A stretch of DNA of 64,000 bases from Siphonodentalium dalli (Eukaryota; Mollusca; Scaphopoda; Gadilida; Siphonodentaliidae): the NCBI GenBank assembly GCA_032622095.1, contig CP136069.1, forward strand, positions 16,476,450 to 16,540,449, written 5' to 3'. Made by a program: the position numbers and the translations under genes. The notes under the pieces were generated by a model. It worked only from the letters and a program-made list of their open reading frames with translations. It was not told where the DNA came from and did no database searches. This document shows positions 37,301 through 52,300 of this stretch, in pieces (position 1 is the first letter of the stretch; every line of letters begins with the position of its first letter).

Positions 37301-40300
37301 AGCTAATTAATAAAAGCGCTCAATAGATCGACATTCAAGACGAAGTTAGGTGACGAAAGTACTTCATTATTTTCGTACTTATGAAATATCATTCCGTAAC
37401 AGCAAAAGGTAAGCTCTAACAATTAGTGTACAGTAAACATATTTTTATTTCCAAATCTAACATAAATTTTGGCAAGTGGGTTTTCAATTCTGTGATATAA
37501 ACGATCTAGTCCGAAAATATCGAAAGTGGGAATATATTGCCGACTGTACAAAGGGAAACCCGATCGCGGACAGTACAAAGGGAAACCACCCGTTCGACAA
37601 CTCTATCAACCAAGCGATCACACAGTGATATGCAATCATCTTTAGTTTTCACAAGACGGACATTCAAAGACGCATGGACATTAAACCGACCGTGGTTGAA
37701 TCATGACAATGTGAAGAAAGCAATATTTTGTAAAGTGTGCATTGACGCTGGTATATAAGCAATTTGTTCGTAACAGGCTGTTTTAATCTGGAGAAAGATT
37801 ACGTCACTCTGCACGAAACAGCAAAAGGTTATTATTTTACATTTAATCCCCTAATCCCCCATTGTCTGTCGGGTCACTCACGGGACTCCCGCACAATGCA
37901 TGTTTATGATGACATTGTATTTATGACGGTCGAGGTTTATGAGCACCAAGTGTAAGACAATAGCTTAATCAGCCAAATGTGAATCACGACAGATATTTTG
38001 TAGCTATTTGTCGTCAATACCGATACAGTCAAAATAATATGCATGCTTTTATGACAGATTGTAATTTGATAATGGCGTAACAATATTAAGTTATTAGTTT
38101 CCAGATGTTACTTAGATATTTTCGCAAGGATAAATATTTAATGATTTAAAAAAAAATATTGATATAAAACAAAAAAATAATGACATTAAGAAGGACAATC
38201 CCGGGTTACCCCCCCCCCCCCCCCCCCCCCCCCCCCAAATCACTCTTTCACATAAAGATTAAAAAAAATTTAATAAATGATATATATAACTTCTAGTTCA
38301 TAAAAATTATTTAAATTATTGTGTATTTTACCTGTGTCTGTTAGATTTTACCTTTTAGTCATCAATTGTGAACCGACCAGAAAACGATGATTTAATTTGG
38401 CCAAAGTTTTTTTTAATTTGGCCAAAAAACATTTGGCTAAAGTTTTTTTCATTTGGCTAATAAAATTTTCATTTGGCTAAACTTTTGGCTAAAGTTTTTT
38501 TCGGTCCAGCGTGAACACTGACCGCGAGTGTCGAAACTTAAGACTTATGGTTGCAGAAAATGATACTATCAGGGATAGCATTTGGCACATTCTAAAATAA
38601 TTTGGCAAAAAATATTTTCATTTGGCAAATGTAGATTTCGGTCCAGCGCGGACCCTGGATGTACATCTCTAGAAGAGCCCACTAAATTCATTTCTACAAT
38701 GATGCAGTATTCCCAACATGACCTAATAAACCATTTCCAAATATGGAGTGCATTTCGTGCATAGTAAATGTTTGTGAGAATCATAGTATTTAGAAATAGT
38801 TCTAAATACAACAAAACGCGAAAGTATAATCAGTCACTAATATCATTGACTGATAAATCTCGAAGATGATGTCTCCTATATTGTGATGAGTGCATTCCTG
38901 GCATAGTAAATGTTAGTGAGAATCGTAGTATTTAGAAATAGTTGTAAATACAACAAGATGCAAAATAATAATCAGTCGCGAATATTGTTGACTGATAAAA
39001 ACTCAAAAATTATGTGTCCTATATTGCGATGAGTAAAATGAGTTATGGATATATCACCTGTATTTAGTTTTCCAAGAATAGTTGAGTTTAACAATGCATG
39101 GGAAACTTGTCAACACGTCATTGACCTCTGATCTGCGAAGTGATTCATTATGCCATAAACCAATGAAATCACGCGCGTGCTTCACCTCTCTCCAATGAAA
39201 TGGAGGGAATCCCATCAATTCAGTAACTGATTATGAATGAGATTTCCAGAGACGTAAATATTGTAACATTTTCCCCAGCTTTTTAAAGAGACTGAAATGA
39301 CACCTGCTGGAATTGTTGTGGATATGACAAATGTTCATTTTACTTCTTATGTTTTTGGTTTTCAGACAACACAACATTTCAGAGTAAAATATAGTCTGTA
39401 GTCAATGCAAGTCAAACTGAATATTCTGTTTCTGATATTCTTTTGCACCCATGAACGAATTGAGCGGTGTGCATACATGATTAGATATGTCCGATCTGCC
39501 ATTTTTCTGTTCATCCGTCTTATTCTCTGTCAGAGTAGTACTGCTTGTCAGATCCCATCTGAAATTTGGTAAGAATGTTCACCATCATGAGGGTTCAAAA
39601 AAGTATCGCATAATAAGAGAAATTAAAGTATCATTCAGGACTTGTTTTGAGTGTTATATGGTAGAATAATTTGATCTATTAAAATTAAACTACCATGTTT
39701 ATCATTGGATTTTTAAATTTACCCTTAATAATTTGTCACCCACATGTAAAAAATAGAAGTTGTTAAAAAATATTTAGGGAGGTCACTGAAAACAAGTCCT
39801 GGGTGCAAATCAAAGGATGATATTCGCACACATCAAGATATATATTTCACAAGACGATGACTGGAACTTCCTGAAATATTGGGAAAACCCTGTGGCAATG
39901 TGTTTTTATGTTTACCCATACCATGTATGGTAAACATAGTGTCTTTGTCCGGATTGACCACTCATCGTTCGTCCGTCCGTCCGTCCGTCTGTCCGTCTGT
40001 CCGTCCGTAGACACTTCACGTGTAATGCGATAACTCAAACATTTTCTATCCAATCAGAAGCAAATTTTGTATATGGGTATATCAGCCCAAAATACAGATC
40101 GAGTTCGAATTTGGGTTTGATCCGAGTTTTTGTTACAGAGTTATGGCCCTTTTTCGACTTAGAATTCACACATTCTGCCATAACTCAAACATTTTTTATC
40201 TGATTGGAACCAAATTTGGTATGTGAGTTTCACAGCCCAAAATACAGATCTAGTTCGAATATGGGTTTGATCCGATTTATTTTAAAGGAGTTATGACCAT

Positions 40301-43300
40301 TTTTCAACAACAACAAAATTGAAAAAAAAAATCTATTATTTTTAACTTTTATAATAATAATAAAAAAAATGTCATTGACATTGTCATTTGTTTTCATTTA
40401 GATATTGATGATTATGATACAAGTTGATAAAAAGATTTCCAATGTGTCCCTTTAATTTTTTAATTAATTCACCAATTGCATTTGGACTACTTAGCTATTG
40501 ATAAAGCTATATTATTTTCTGATGTCTCTTATGCCAATGTGCAAATAATCTGATAAAGAAGGCTATGGTATCTAATTTAAAATAAGATTCAACAATAAAC
40601 ATCACATGATATTAACAGTAGGCTTGGACATCTGTGCTGCAGAGTTATATCTTCAGATGGTCTGATATCATTATAATTGTTATTGGTTTAATAGAGGTCA
40701 GTGTTCAACATAAACAATTCCTGTGATTTTTTGACAGCTGTGCTATATAATTGATATTAATGGGTCAGTGGTGAGGTTGCTTATCTGTATACTAGGACAC
40801 ATTATTATTGTAAACTTAAATTGGACTCTCTTAACCCAAGTATTCCATGTCCACACCTACACATTTAACCCACAGACTTGCTGGCTGTGGTGGTTTAGCA
40901 TTACAGATCCTGTACCAGTGCATTCTCTTATATAAATGCCAGTGACCCATAAATTCCAATAATTTGTGTTATGTACATTTGTCTATAATAGTACATAACA
41001 GTATACTCTATAATTCAACACCAAAACTCTCATTTATCCGATCATATTAAATTTTTATCGCCAAGGGATGGGTTAACATCTGCCGATCGTGATCGGCCGC
41101 TCGTTTTTTATTATAAATGTAAATGCTTGATTTACACTACTGTGCTTATCTGGTACTAGTATATCAATGCTAGACAGTGTGCCACATTGGAGTATGCAAG
41201 CCTTGAAATAGGGTGTCTGTCATTTGCAGAATGAGGTTCCCAGAGGGTGAATTTAGTGATGCTACCCTGGATAGCGGGCTAGCATCACCAAATTCACCCT
41301 CTGGGAACCTCATTCTGCTGAGGTGTAAACAGAATGAGGTCCCCAGAGGGTGAATTTGGTGATGCTAGCCTGCTATGCGGGGTAGCATCACTAAATTTCA
41401 AGGCTTGGGAGTATGTACCAGACAACAGCCCACCTCTTGTTTGTTGTGTTACATGTACAGTAATGCTCTAATTAATCGACTCCTTAAACACAGCAGAATT
41501 ATGGGTAACTTTTCAGGATTTAGTCGAAAATATGGCTTGTTGCCATTCATCAGAAAGCTCTCGGAGAGCTTTCCGATGGATGGCAACAAGCCATATTTTC
41601 GACTAAATCCTGAAAAGTTACCCATAATTCTGCTGTGTTTAAGGAGTCGATTAATTAGAGCATTACTGTATTACTGAAACATTTGAGTTGTTGCAACACT
41701 ATCTCCATGCACTGCTCCAACTTGAATCAACCTGTTCCAGCTTTCAGTCGATGTACTCGATATGGTAGTAAATCAGACTAAGGCCTTTGTATTTAACTTA
41801 GGCATCTTAAATATATTTAATGTACAGGAAAATATAAATAAATGATGACTAAAATCACATGTTTTACCAGTGGACGAATTATTAATATCAAAATTATTAT
41901 GCTTCTGAATTGTAGAGCGTCAGGAAGAAAAATTAAAGAACAACAGCAGAGATCTATCGATGGTAAGTTATATTTACTAAACAATACTAAACAATTTAAA
42001 TTTACTAATTACACTGTTTATTGTACCGGTAAATTCAGAATGTAAATTAGTTGAAGTTGCACATATTGTTTAGAACTTTGATTCTGCAAACCTGAAATAT
42101 TTATTACACACCATCAACCAGTTTAGCTGTTTTAATACGGAAAATTTAATGTTATTCTAAAAATAAAAATTAGTTTATTGTTTTTATCGCCATTGTTGTA
42201 GGTTAAGAAGCCAATTTATTTTCCGACAAATATATCTCAAGATGGTACCTAATGTCACTGATTCGTCTTGCTGTTAAGTTGAACTGTGTTTGCTAAAATT
42301 TTCCCAACACAATATGTGCCTTTAACTATTTCCGAAAGACATGTCACAGGTAAGAAAGTAGAGTTCCGCTCCTCCATGTCGTGGATTGAGAGCATGAACG
42401 CGTGTTTTGTCTTTTCTCCTTTGTTATTCTTTGTTCTCAATAAAAAAAAATGTGCACTAGGACCAAAAATATTGTGATGAGCGGATGATCGGAAACGACA
42501 ATCGAAATCGGCTGATTGTGGCCCATCGGATGACAATCGGTACTCGGGTTTCAACATCGGCATTTCCGATTGTCTAAATAATAATCAGGTGCTTGATTTT
42601 CTTCAATAAACTGTGTTAAATATAACAACGATTTGTTGAATAAATGACCAGTAAACATGGGGAAAGTGTAACCAAACAGAAATTTGATGATATACAGCCA
42701 TGTCCTGCCTAACACAGGTACATGTATAAACCCCGAAAGTACATGTCACCTGACACATAATTACGCAGTTCACTGCATTCACCATGCTACAGTTATTATA
42801 TATCGAATGAATTTAAATAATTATGTAAAATAGCATGACGAGACCGATTATATAGTGTAGTGTGTTTACAACATCCCCATTGTTCACCAATTAACAACTA
42901 CTATTCAATGTAGTGACCGCTAATCACCAGTATTCAAACTGATTCAAACTGATATCAGGTCAGCCAGTAACCGCAATGACCTCTTGTCTATAAACCTGTA
43001 CACAGTAAACAAGTGTTGTGTCATGCCCTCTTTCCTTGGTATTGTCTCTACAGTAGAGTTCAGGATAATGTAGTATAACATAAAATCCTGTCCTCAGACG
43101 GAGGTCTCATGTAGAATTCTTGTATTAATTGGATAGGGATAAATACACTGGTAACAATTATTAGCTCAACTTACTTTCTAAGTTTGAGCTATTGCCATGT
43201 GTTGGCGTCGTGTGTCCGTGTGTGCATGTGTCCGTCAACAATTTCCTTTCGCACGGGCTACAGGTCGTACCTTTGGTCTGATCTTTATGAATTTTGTCAT

Positions 43301-46300
43301 GAATGTTGACATTGACATGTAGATGGGAACGAGTCATTTTGGGGTCATTCGGTAAAAAAACATGGCTGCCAGTGGCCATCTTGGATTTCAAAATTCAATC
43401 CATTGGCGCGGGCTACCGGTCGTACTGCTTGTCGGATCATCATGAAATTTGTCATGGATATTAATATTGACATGTAGATGGGAACGAGTCATTCTGGGGT
43501 CATTTGGCCACAAAACATGGCCGCCAGCAGCCATCTTGGATTTTACTCTTTGCATGACTAAATCCTTTGGCACAGGCTACTGTAGCTTTGGTCAGATCTT
43601 CATGGATGATAACAATGACATGTAGATGGGAACGAGTCGTTTTGGGGTCATTCGGTCAATAAACATGGCCGCCAGCAGCCATCTTGGATTTTACTCTTTG
43701 TAAATCCTTTGGCGCGGGCTACAGGTCGTAGCTTTGGTCATATCTTCATTAAATTTGTCATGGATGTTAACAATGAAATGTAGATGGGAACGAGTCGTTT
43801 TGGGGTCATTCAGCCAAAAAACATGGCCGCCAGCAGCCATCTTGGATTTTACATGACTAAATCCATTCGCGCGGGCTACAGGACGTACCTTTGGTCTGAT
43901 CTTTATGAAATTTGTCATGGATGTTAACAATGACATCTAGATGGGAACGAGTCATTTTGGGGTCATTCAGCAAAAAAATATGGCCGCCAGCAGCCATCTT
44001 GGATTTTACTCTTTACATGACTAAATCCATTCGCGCGGGCTACAGGTCGTACCTTTGGTCTGATCTTTATGAAATTTGTCATGGATGTTAACAATGACAT
44101 GTAGATGGGAACGAGTCATTTTGGGGTCATTCGGCAAAAAAATATATGGCCACCAGCGGCCATCTTGGATTTCAAAATTCAATCCATTGGCGTGGGCTAC
44201 AGGTCGTACTGCTTGTCTGATCATCATGAAATTTGTCATGGATGTTAATATGTAGATGGGAACAAGTCATTTTGGGGTTGTTCGTTCAAAAAACATGGCC
44301 GCCAGCAGCCATCTTGGATTTTACTCTTTGCATGACTAAATCCTTTGGCGCGGGCTGCAGGTCGTAGCTTTGGTCAGATCTTCATTAAATTTGTCATGGT
44401 TGTTAACAATAACATGTAGATATTTGACATATAGATGGATATATTGACATATAGATGGGAACGAGTCATTTTGGGGTCGTTCGGCCATCTTGGATTTTAC
44501 TCTTTGCATGACTAAATCCTTCCGCGCGGGCTACAGGTCGTAGCTTTGGTCTGATCATCATGAAATTTGTCATGGATGTTAATATTGACATGTAGATGGT
44601 AACGAGTCATTTTGGGGTTGTTCGGCCAAAAAACATGGCCGCCAGCAGCCATTTTGAATTTTTCTCTTTGTATGACTAAATCCTTTGGCACGGGCTACAG
44701 GTCTTACCTTTTGTCGGATCATTATGAACTTTGTAACGGCTGTTGACATTGACATGTCGATGGGAACGAGTCTTTTTCTGGTCACTCGGCAAAAAAACAT
44801 GGCTGCCAGCGGCCATCTTGGATTTTAATCTTTCCATAACTAGGCCTTTCAACTTTCCACATTCCTAATCACTCCATTGACTGTAACACATGAAATTTTT
44901 CCCTTTCCAAGTTGAGCTACAGTGTCATTGACACTTTCATTAATATTTGAATTGTTTTTATTTGTAATTAAACATTTCGTTCTTGTTTTGATGTGAACGG
45001 TCATGCACTCTTTTGAGTTGTCATCTCGGAGAATGCCAAAACTCACCTGTGTCTGATTGTAGCCAGAATTCAGAACCCCCCCTATTGACTTACAGTTGTA
45101 TATGGCGCATGCACATTTTTAGTGGAATTACTGGGTCAACAAGTAGCGACGTATAGAGAGAAATCTACAGTAAATTGAGCATAATATAACATGTGTATTG
45201 GGTGTCAGGACGCAGAAATTCATTCACAAGTCCACCCATACTTACCTTTATATTCACCCAAACATATACTTATGTATACTGGTATATTACTGATTTGTTG
45301 CTTCCAAATCGAAGTAGTATTAAACACATATAACATATTTTGGTATAATTATTACAATAATCGGAATCGGCACCTGAATCGGCCGATTGTGATCTCAAAT
45401 AATCGGCAATCGGCGCAAGGCTCTATTTGACAATCGGCTCATCACTACAAAAACAAAAACAAAAAACAAATATGTACTAAACAATAAATCACAGCACATG
45501 ACTATTTGAGACTACCTTTCGTTACTAAATAGATTCTACCGTTAGTTATAGGTGCATACATTTATAATATAACAAAATTTTCACATCTGTCTTTGAGTGC
45601 CAGGTCCGATTTTTGTATCAACCCATATACCCTGTGCCAATGCATTCTCTTATATATGCGAGTCGACCATAGGTCGCCTCGCATATATAAGAGAATGCAT
45701 TGGCCTAACAATTTTTCATTATTTGTTATTATTTTTTTACAATTTTTTACAATTTTAATAATTTTTTTTAAATCTAAAAAAAAAATAAAATATTTTTTAT
45801 TTATTTTATTTTTTTAGGGTCGATTTTACAGACCGTAAATTAGGGCGATGAGATCGGCCCCTTGCACTGAAAGGGTTAATGTTTTTTATTCGAAAACTAC
45901 AAACATATTTATTTTGCAGGTTAAAATGAAATCCATGTTTGCAATAGGATTTGCTTTCACAGCCTTACTCAGCATGTTTAATTCCATGTAAGTAACATTT
46001 ATTATGTTCATGGGGGGGGGGTTGTTTAATTCCACATAAGTAACATTTATTATGTTCATGGGGGGTTGTGCTTGATTATATAGAAGCACATAGAAGAGTG
46101 TCGTCTGCTCATGTTTGTCTGGGGCTCTGTATGGGTGAAATTATAAAATTGTCCCGCACGAGAGGTATCGCGTTCCGCCAACAAATCGAGTGCGATAATT
46201 CGTCAAAATATCCAGACACTCATGCGGTTCTATTTTTATTACATATCTCCGTATCATAGTAAGTTGACTCACAATCTTACATCTCCGGTACAGAAAATGT

Positions 46301-49300
46301 GAATTTAATTGAGTTTTAACGGCATTTTAGGGTTAACGCAACAATCAGACAGGGAGCCCGTCTATCCGCGAGTAACATTGACCCATCTTAATGATGCGTT
46401 TGAAATTAAATTCTGTGCCTCGACAAACATATTCTTGAAATGAAACTACTTGAATGAATCAACTCATCGATTGATCGCTTATTGTTTCTTTATTGTCGTG
46501 ATTGAAAAAGTAAAAATAGTAACGGCGAGAACCAGTCTAACAACACTGAATGAAATAGTTATGTCGACAGATTGCACTAGTGCGATTCTGAGAATTATCA
46601 CACGCCTGGAAACTCATGCGATCATGCGAATTACGTTGATAGATATGTAATAACATTTATTATGTTCATGGGGGGTTGTGCTTGATTACAATGAAGACAT
46701 CGTTAATGAAGGTTTATGTCATGAAAGATTACTGTGATTTATAAATGTTATTGTTAAAAAAATAATAACATAGCCTAAAATATTTTGTAAACCAAAAAAG
46801 TCAATGAAAGTTTTTTTCATGGGTGCAAGCCTTGAAATAGGGTGTCTGTCATTTACAGAATAAGGTCCCCAGAGGGTGAATTTTGTGATGCTACCCCGCA
46901 TAGCGGGCTAGCATCACCATATTCACCCTCTGGGGACCTCATTCTGCTTACACCTAAGCAGAATGAGGTTCCCAGAGGGTGAATTTGGTGATGCTAGCCC
47001 GCTATGCGGGGGTAGCATCACTAAATTCACCCTCTGGGGACCTCATTCTGCAAATGACAGACACCCTATTTCAAGGCTTGCATGGGTGGTTGTTCTTACA
47101 TTGAAGACATCATTATGAAGGTTTATGTCATGAAAGATTACAGTGATTTCTGAATGTCATTGTTCTAAAAATAATTATTATTTTCTAATAAAAAAAAAGA
47201 TAATGAAAATTTTCTAGCAGCAGCATTAGCTTTTGTTGCACAGCGGACACTAGCATCACTAAATTCTCCTATTGGGGAGCTCATTCTGCTTAGGTCTCAT
47301 CTTCTCTGGCAAGTATCTTGATTATCAAATTAACAAGTTTTAATTTTCTTTAGAAGCTCAACTTTACTTTGTAAAGTTTGATCTATTGCTGAGGCTTGGT
47401 ATTCAATGTGTGTGTGCACATGTGTGTATGGGGATGATCGTCAACAATTTCCATTAGCACAGGCTACTGGTTGTATCTTTGGTCGGGTCATTATGAAATT
47501 TATCATGGCTGTTGATATTGACATGTACATTTTGGGGTCATCCTGCAAAAAACATGGCTGCCAGCAGCCATTTTGGATTTCAAAATTCAATCCATTAGCA
47601 TGGGCTACAGACCGCACTGTTTGTCTGATCATCATGAAATTTGTCATGGATGTTAATATTGGCATGCAAATGGGGTCATTTTGCCAAAAAACATGGCCGC
47701 TGGCAGCTATCTTGGATTTTACTCTTTGCATGACTAAATCTGGCACGGCTTTTTCATGGTTGTTAATATTGACATGCAAATGGTAATGATTCATTTTGGG
47801 GTCATTTGGCCAAAAAACATGGCCGCCAGTGGCCATCTTGGATTTTACTCTTAGCATTCAGATTTTACTCCTTTGGCACGGGCTATTGGTTGGATCATCA
47901 TTAAATTTGTCATGGCTGTTGAAACGAGTCATTTTGGGTCTTTTGGGAAAAAAACATGGCCCCCAGCGGACATCTTGGATTTCCAATTTCAATCCATTAT
48001 CACGGGCTACTTGCTGGAGTGCTCGTCTGATCATCATGAAATATGCTGTGGATGTTAACGTTGACATGTAGTCATTTTGGGGTCATTCTGCCTTAAAAAA
48101 TGGCTGCCGGCAGCCATCTTAGATTTTACTCTTTGCTTGACTAAATCCTTTGGTACAGGCTCCTGCCTTAGATCAGATCATCATGAAATTTATCATGGAT
48201 GTTAATGTTGATATGTAGATGGGAATGAGTCGCAACACAAGACGTTTACAGTAACTTTTTGGCTTTCCTTCTTTATCATTCCATTCATTGTTCAGCAAAA
48301 ATAAACTCCTTCCCAAAGTTGAGCTAAACGACACTTTCATTTAGATTAGTTTCTTAATATCCCCAGATTAGCAGATGATTCACCATCTTAAATCTATGTC
48401 TAGGTCTCCCATAGCAGATAGGGCATGCAGAACTAGGTTGAATTTGGTCACTAAATTCATCCTTTGGGGGACCTCATTCTGCAAATTTCTGGCACAATAT
48501 TTTCAGGACTGTTTATAAAAAGTGCATAGCACAGCGGGCTAGCATAACAAAATTCACTCTCTGGGAACCTCATTCTGGTTAGGCCTCATCTTCTGGGAAG
48601 TATCTAGTCTCAAATTAATTATTTTTAGTTACATTTTCCCTTCTGTTTAGTTTCTATATCCCCTTATTTGCAGAAGATAAAATGCATAATCGAGGTGACT
48701 AATGGGTGAACAACACCAACTTCAACTGCGGAAATTCCAATCTGATCCTAGGTCTCCCATGGCAGTTGAGGCCTAAGCAGAATGAGGTTCCCTCGAGGGT
48801 GAATTTGGTGATGCTAGCCTTCTGTGTGAAATAGTGTCACTAAATTCACCCTCTGGGGACCTCATTCTGCAAATATCAGATGAAGTAAATTCAGGCTTAG
48901 AAGAGATCCATCCTTAATCCTTCCATGACTCGAGCTTATAGAATGTTTGCAAAAACCCTGTGCCAATGCATTCTCTTATATATGAGAGTCGACCATAGGT
49001 CGCCTCGCATATATAAGAGAATACATTGGGCTAATTTTATATTACTTTTTATAATTGTTAAAAAATGTAAGAAAAAATGATAAAAAGTTGTTAAAGGATG
49101 TAAGAAATAATGATAAAAAATGATAGAAATTGTTAAAGAATGTAAGAAAATATTATAAAAATTGATAAAGAATGTACAGTAAGAAAAAAATGATACAAAA
49201 TGATAAAATTGTTAAAGAATGTAAGAAAAAATGATAAAATTGTTAAAGAATATAAGAATTTTTTTTATAAAAATTGTTATTGAATGTAATAAAAAATTAT

Positions 49301-52300
49301 AAAAATTGTTAAAGAATGTAAGAAAAATTTATAATTTTTTTTTGGCCAATGCATTCTCTTATATATGTGAGGTGACCATAGGGCGACCTATGGTCGCCTC
49401 GCATATATAAGAGAATGCATTGGCACAGGGTCTTTGATGTTTAATATTGCGCCAGCGCAGCTCCTGTCATGAAAGCTTTAATGATACATCTAGTTTTATT
49501 TCAATCACTGGGTATATTCTGTAATACCATTTACTTTGTTTTGCAGATTTGACGGAAGAGTTGTAGCGGAATTACCATTTGTACCCATCGGGCTGATACA
49601 GGGTATTTCACACAGAAACTTGCCAGGAGATGACTACTCTCATTGTTCATTCATCTTCCTATACATTCTGTGTACAATGTCGGTCAGGCAGGTCAGTAGG
49701 AGTAGTTACTTTCACCACAGAGGTCTCACCCAAGCATTGAAATAGTGTGTCTGTCATTTGCAGAATGAGGTCCCCAGAGGGTGAATTTAGTGATGCTACC
49801 CCGCATAGCAGGCTAGCATCACCAAATTCACCCTCTGGGGACCTCATTCTGCTTACATCTCCACAGAATGAGGTTCCTAGCGGGTGAATTTGGTGATGCT
49901 AGCCCGCTATGCGGGGTAGCATCACTAAATTCACCCTCTGGGAACCTCATTCTGCAAATGACAGACACACTATTTCAAGGCTTGGTCTCACCTGTCAACT
50001 TGAGTTAACCCTTCAATGACTGGAGTTTCCTGAAATTTTGCGAAAACCCTGCGCCAATGCATTCTCTTATATATGCGAGCTGTCTCGTATACTAATATAC
50101 AGTAATGCTCTAATTAATCGACCTCTTAACCACAGCATAATTATGGGTAACTTTTCAGGATTTAGTCGGAAATATGGCTTTTTGCCATTCATCGGAAAGC
50201 TCTCCCCGAGAGCTTTCCGATGAATGGCAACAAGCCATATTTCCGACTAAATCCTGAAAAGTTACCCATAATTGTGCTGTGGTTAAGAGGTCGATTAATT
50301 AGAGCATTACTGTATGTTATATCCATAATTTGTTTGGCCAAAAAGTGGTGGTTCTTCTCTTAGAGGAATCACCTCCATGTTGTTGGAACTGATGATGATA
50401 TCGGTGAGATTTTGACCTTTGAACCTTATATGCACCGTCCCCCAAGACCACATATGAAATACACCATATCTTCCTCTCCTTCTGCAACATACATGTATAC
50501 TATTTAAAGGTACTCAATCCGATCAGACCCTCATAAATTACTATTTCTTTGGATTCGGGGATAAAAAATAATTGATTTGAGTCGAGGAACCTACCTATAA
50601 ACGCTCAGAGTGATCAGATATAAATTTTTGAAGTTTTGTTATTTCTATTTTTTCTGACCCAGAAACACACCGTCAAAAGGATGGTCTCAGTCAAAATTGC
50701 GTTATTAATACACTTGATTTTTGAATAAGGGCTTCTGTGGAAATTATTAGTACACATCTCGAGAAATTTACAAACTTAGGGGCAATTATTAGTACACATC
50801 TCGAGAAAATTACAAATTTCAAAATCAATATCTAATAACTCTGAGCTTTGATGGGTGGGTTCCTCGACTCGAATCAAATATTTTTTACCCCCAAAGCCAA
50901 AGAAATAGTAATATAGGACCCTCTGATCGGATTGAGTACCTTTAAATGTCTAAATTAAACCCTTTGGCTATAAATTTCATTGGGCCTTTTGAATTCGCTC
51001 TAAATTATTTTCTAAATTTTAAAGACGTATTTTCTAAATTTTAAAGACACTATACATCAGGTTACGATCTTCATACTCCCATCTGTTAACTGTGATGGCA
51101 GTGTTCTTGCTGTGATTTATAACATTATCTTCTTACTATTTAGACCCTTTGCAAGCTACTCCATCATTGCTATCATGTGGTCATACACTTCCTGAAATGT
51201 GAGCAACTAGATGGTATACTCCACAATATGAATTATATGTACCCAAGAAATGGCATCACTTGTGTGCATACCTGTGATTTAGGACTGAGCCTCAATCTCA
51301 GTTGTAAAATTTCCAACCATAGTCTTGGGGGGGGTGTCAGCTTTAGAGAAATTTCTAACAGTTGGAAAGCTTGAGGTAACATTTGGAAAAATCCAACATA
51401 AGTGGCATGGGATGCAAGTGCTGGTTCAAGTGGGTGTGTTTGCAGTTCTCGAGACCATCTAGCTACATCCCTGTGTAACACTTTGACTGCGGACTTCCAT
51501 TCAATTGCATGCAAAAAGTAGTCAACATGTTAACCAATATACCTGTATATTTACACCTCTACTAACGTCTATATAATGTTTTCAGGAGAAAGTTAAATGG
51601 GATCAGGCCAACTATACATGGGTTTCAGCAGGAAATATTCTCTATTTTTAAAGATGAATAATCCGATTAAAGGGGTACTGTACGCCATTTTCATTAAATT
51701 TCCGGTGACAACAACGATCTAATATCGATAATATATAGAAACATAAGTAATTTGAGTCGAAGATGTATTCTGTAAACGCTCAGGTTAATAGGCTATCTTA
51801 AAATTTAATAATTTAAAAGTTAATAATTTGATATAAATTGAATTTATGACTGGAGCCATAAAATGGCGTCAATTAAATTACGAATTACCGTAATCAAAAA
51901 TAGTAATTGAGGGATACTGGATTTTTAAACCGATCGCACACACGATTGCTTAAAATATTATGATGATACGGGGAGAACACTCAAGCCACTCACTGACTAG
52001 CGACGATACAATAACTTAAATGATTATATGGGACTAGTATGCATATAATATAACTTTTATTTGATTCATTTGGTTGAAATCTTTACAAAAATTACTCGAC
52101 AACGACAATTTGTATTTTTGCATTCCGGTAAATTTGTCATCCGTAACATGACTTCGTACTCAACAGACTTTCAAATAATGGAAAAATTGTTACCTTATTC
52201 TCCGACTTGGAGACTATAGAAACCAACAACAACATGTGGCGTACAGTACCCCTTTAAGCGCCCCTCAATTACTATTCATTTGGTTTCGGGGGTAAAAAAT

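Larger units (their letters stand above)
36746..38657 (+). mobile_element. hAT element (CAGGGTTCACGCTG ends), host of a second hAT
   Basis: Ends CAGGGTTCACGCTG and CAGCGCGGACCCTG; target duplication GATGTACA at 36738-36745 and 38658-38665. Subterminal ATTTGGCAAA repeats. A related element (37175-38520) is inserted in it; without that the host is about 560 bp. A degraded relative is at 62041-62575. Confidence 0.85.

Noticed and set aside
39961-40012. (GTCC)n tract as a regulatory site
   Set aside because: A plain microsatellite at the edge of a dispersed repeat.
43161-44800. Open frames on the minus strand with MAAGGHVFWPNDPKMTRSHL repeats as a repeat protein
   Set aside because: Produced by the ~160-bp tandem units; frames break between units and the same sequence recurs as a transposable element at 47.4 and 56.4 kb.
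42474-45447. Complete hAT element with GTGATGAGC ends
   Set aside because: Kept only as a low-confidence feature: ends are short and no 8-bp target duplication could be found.
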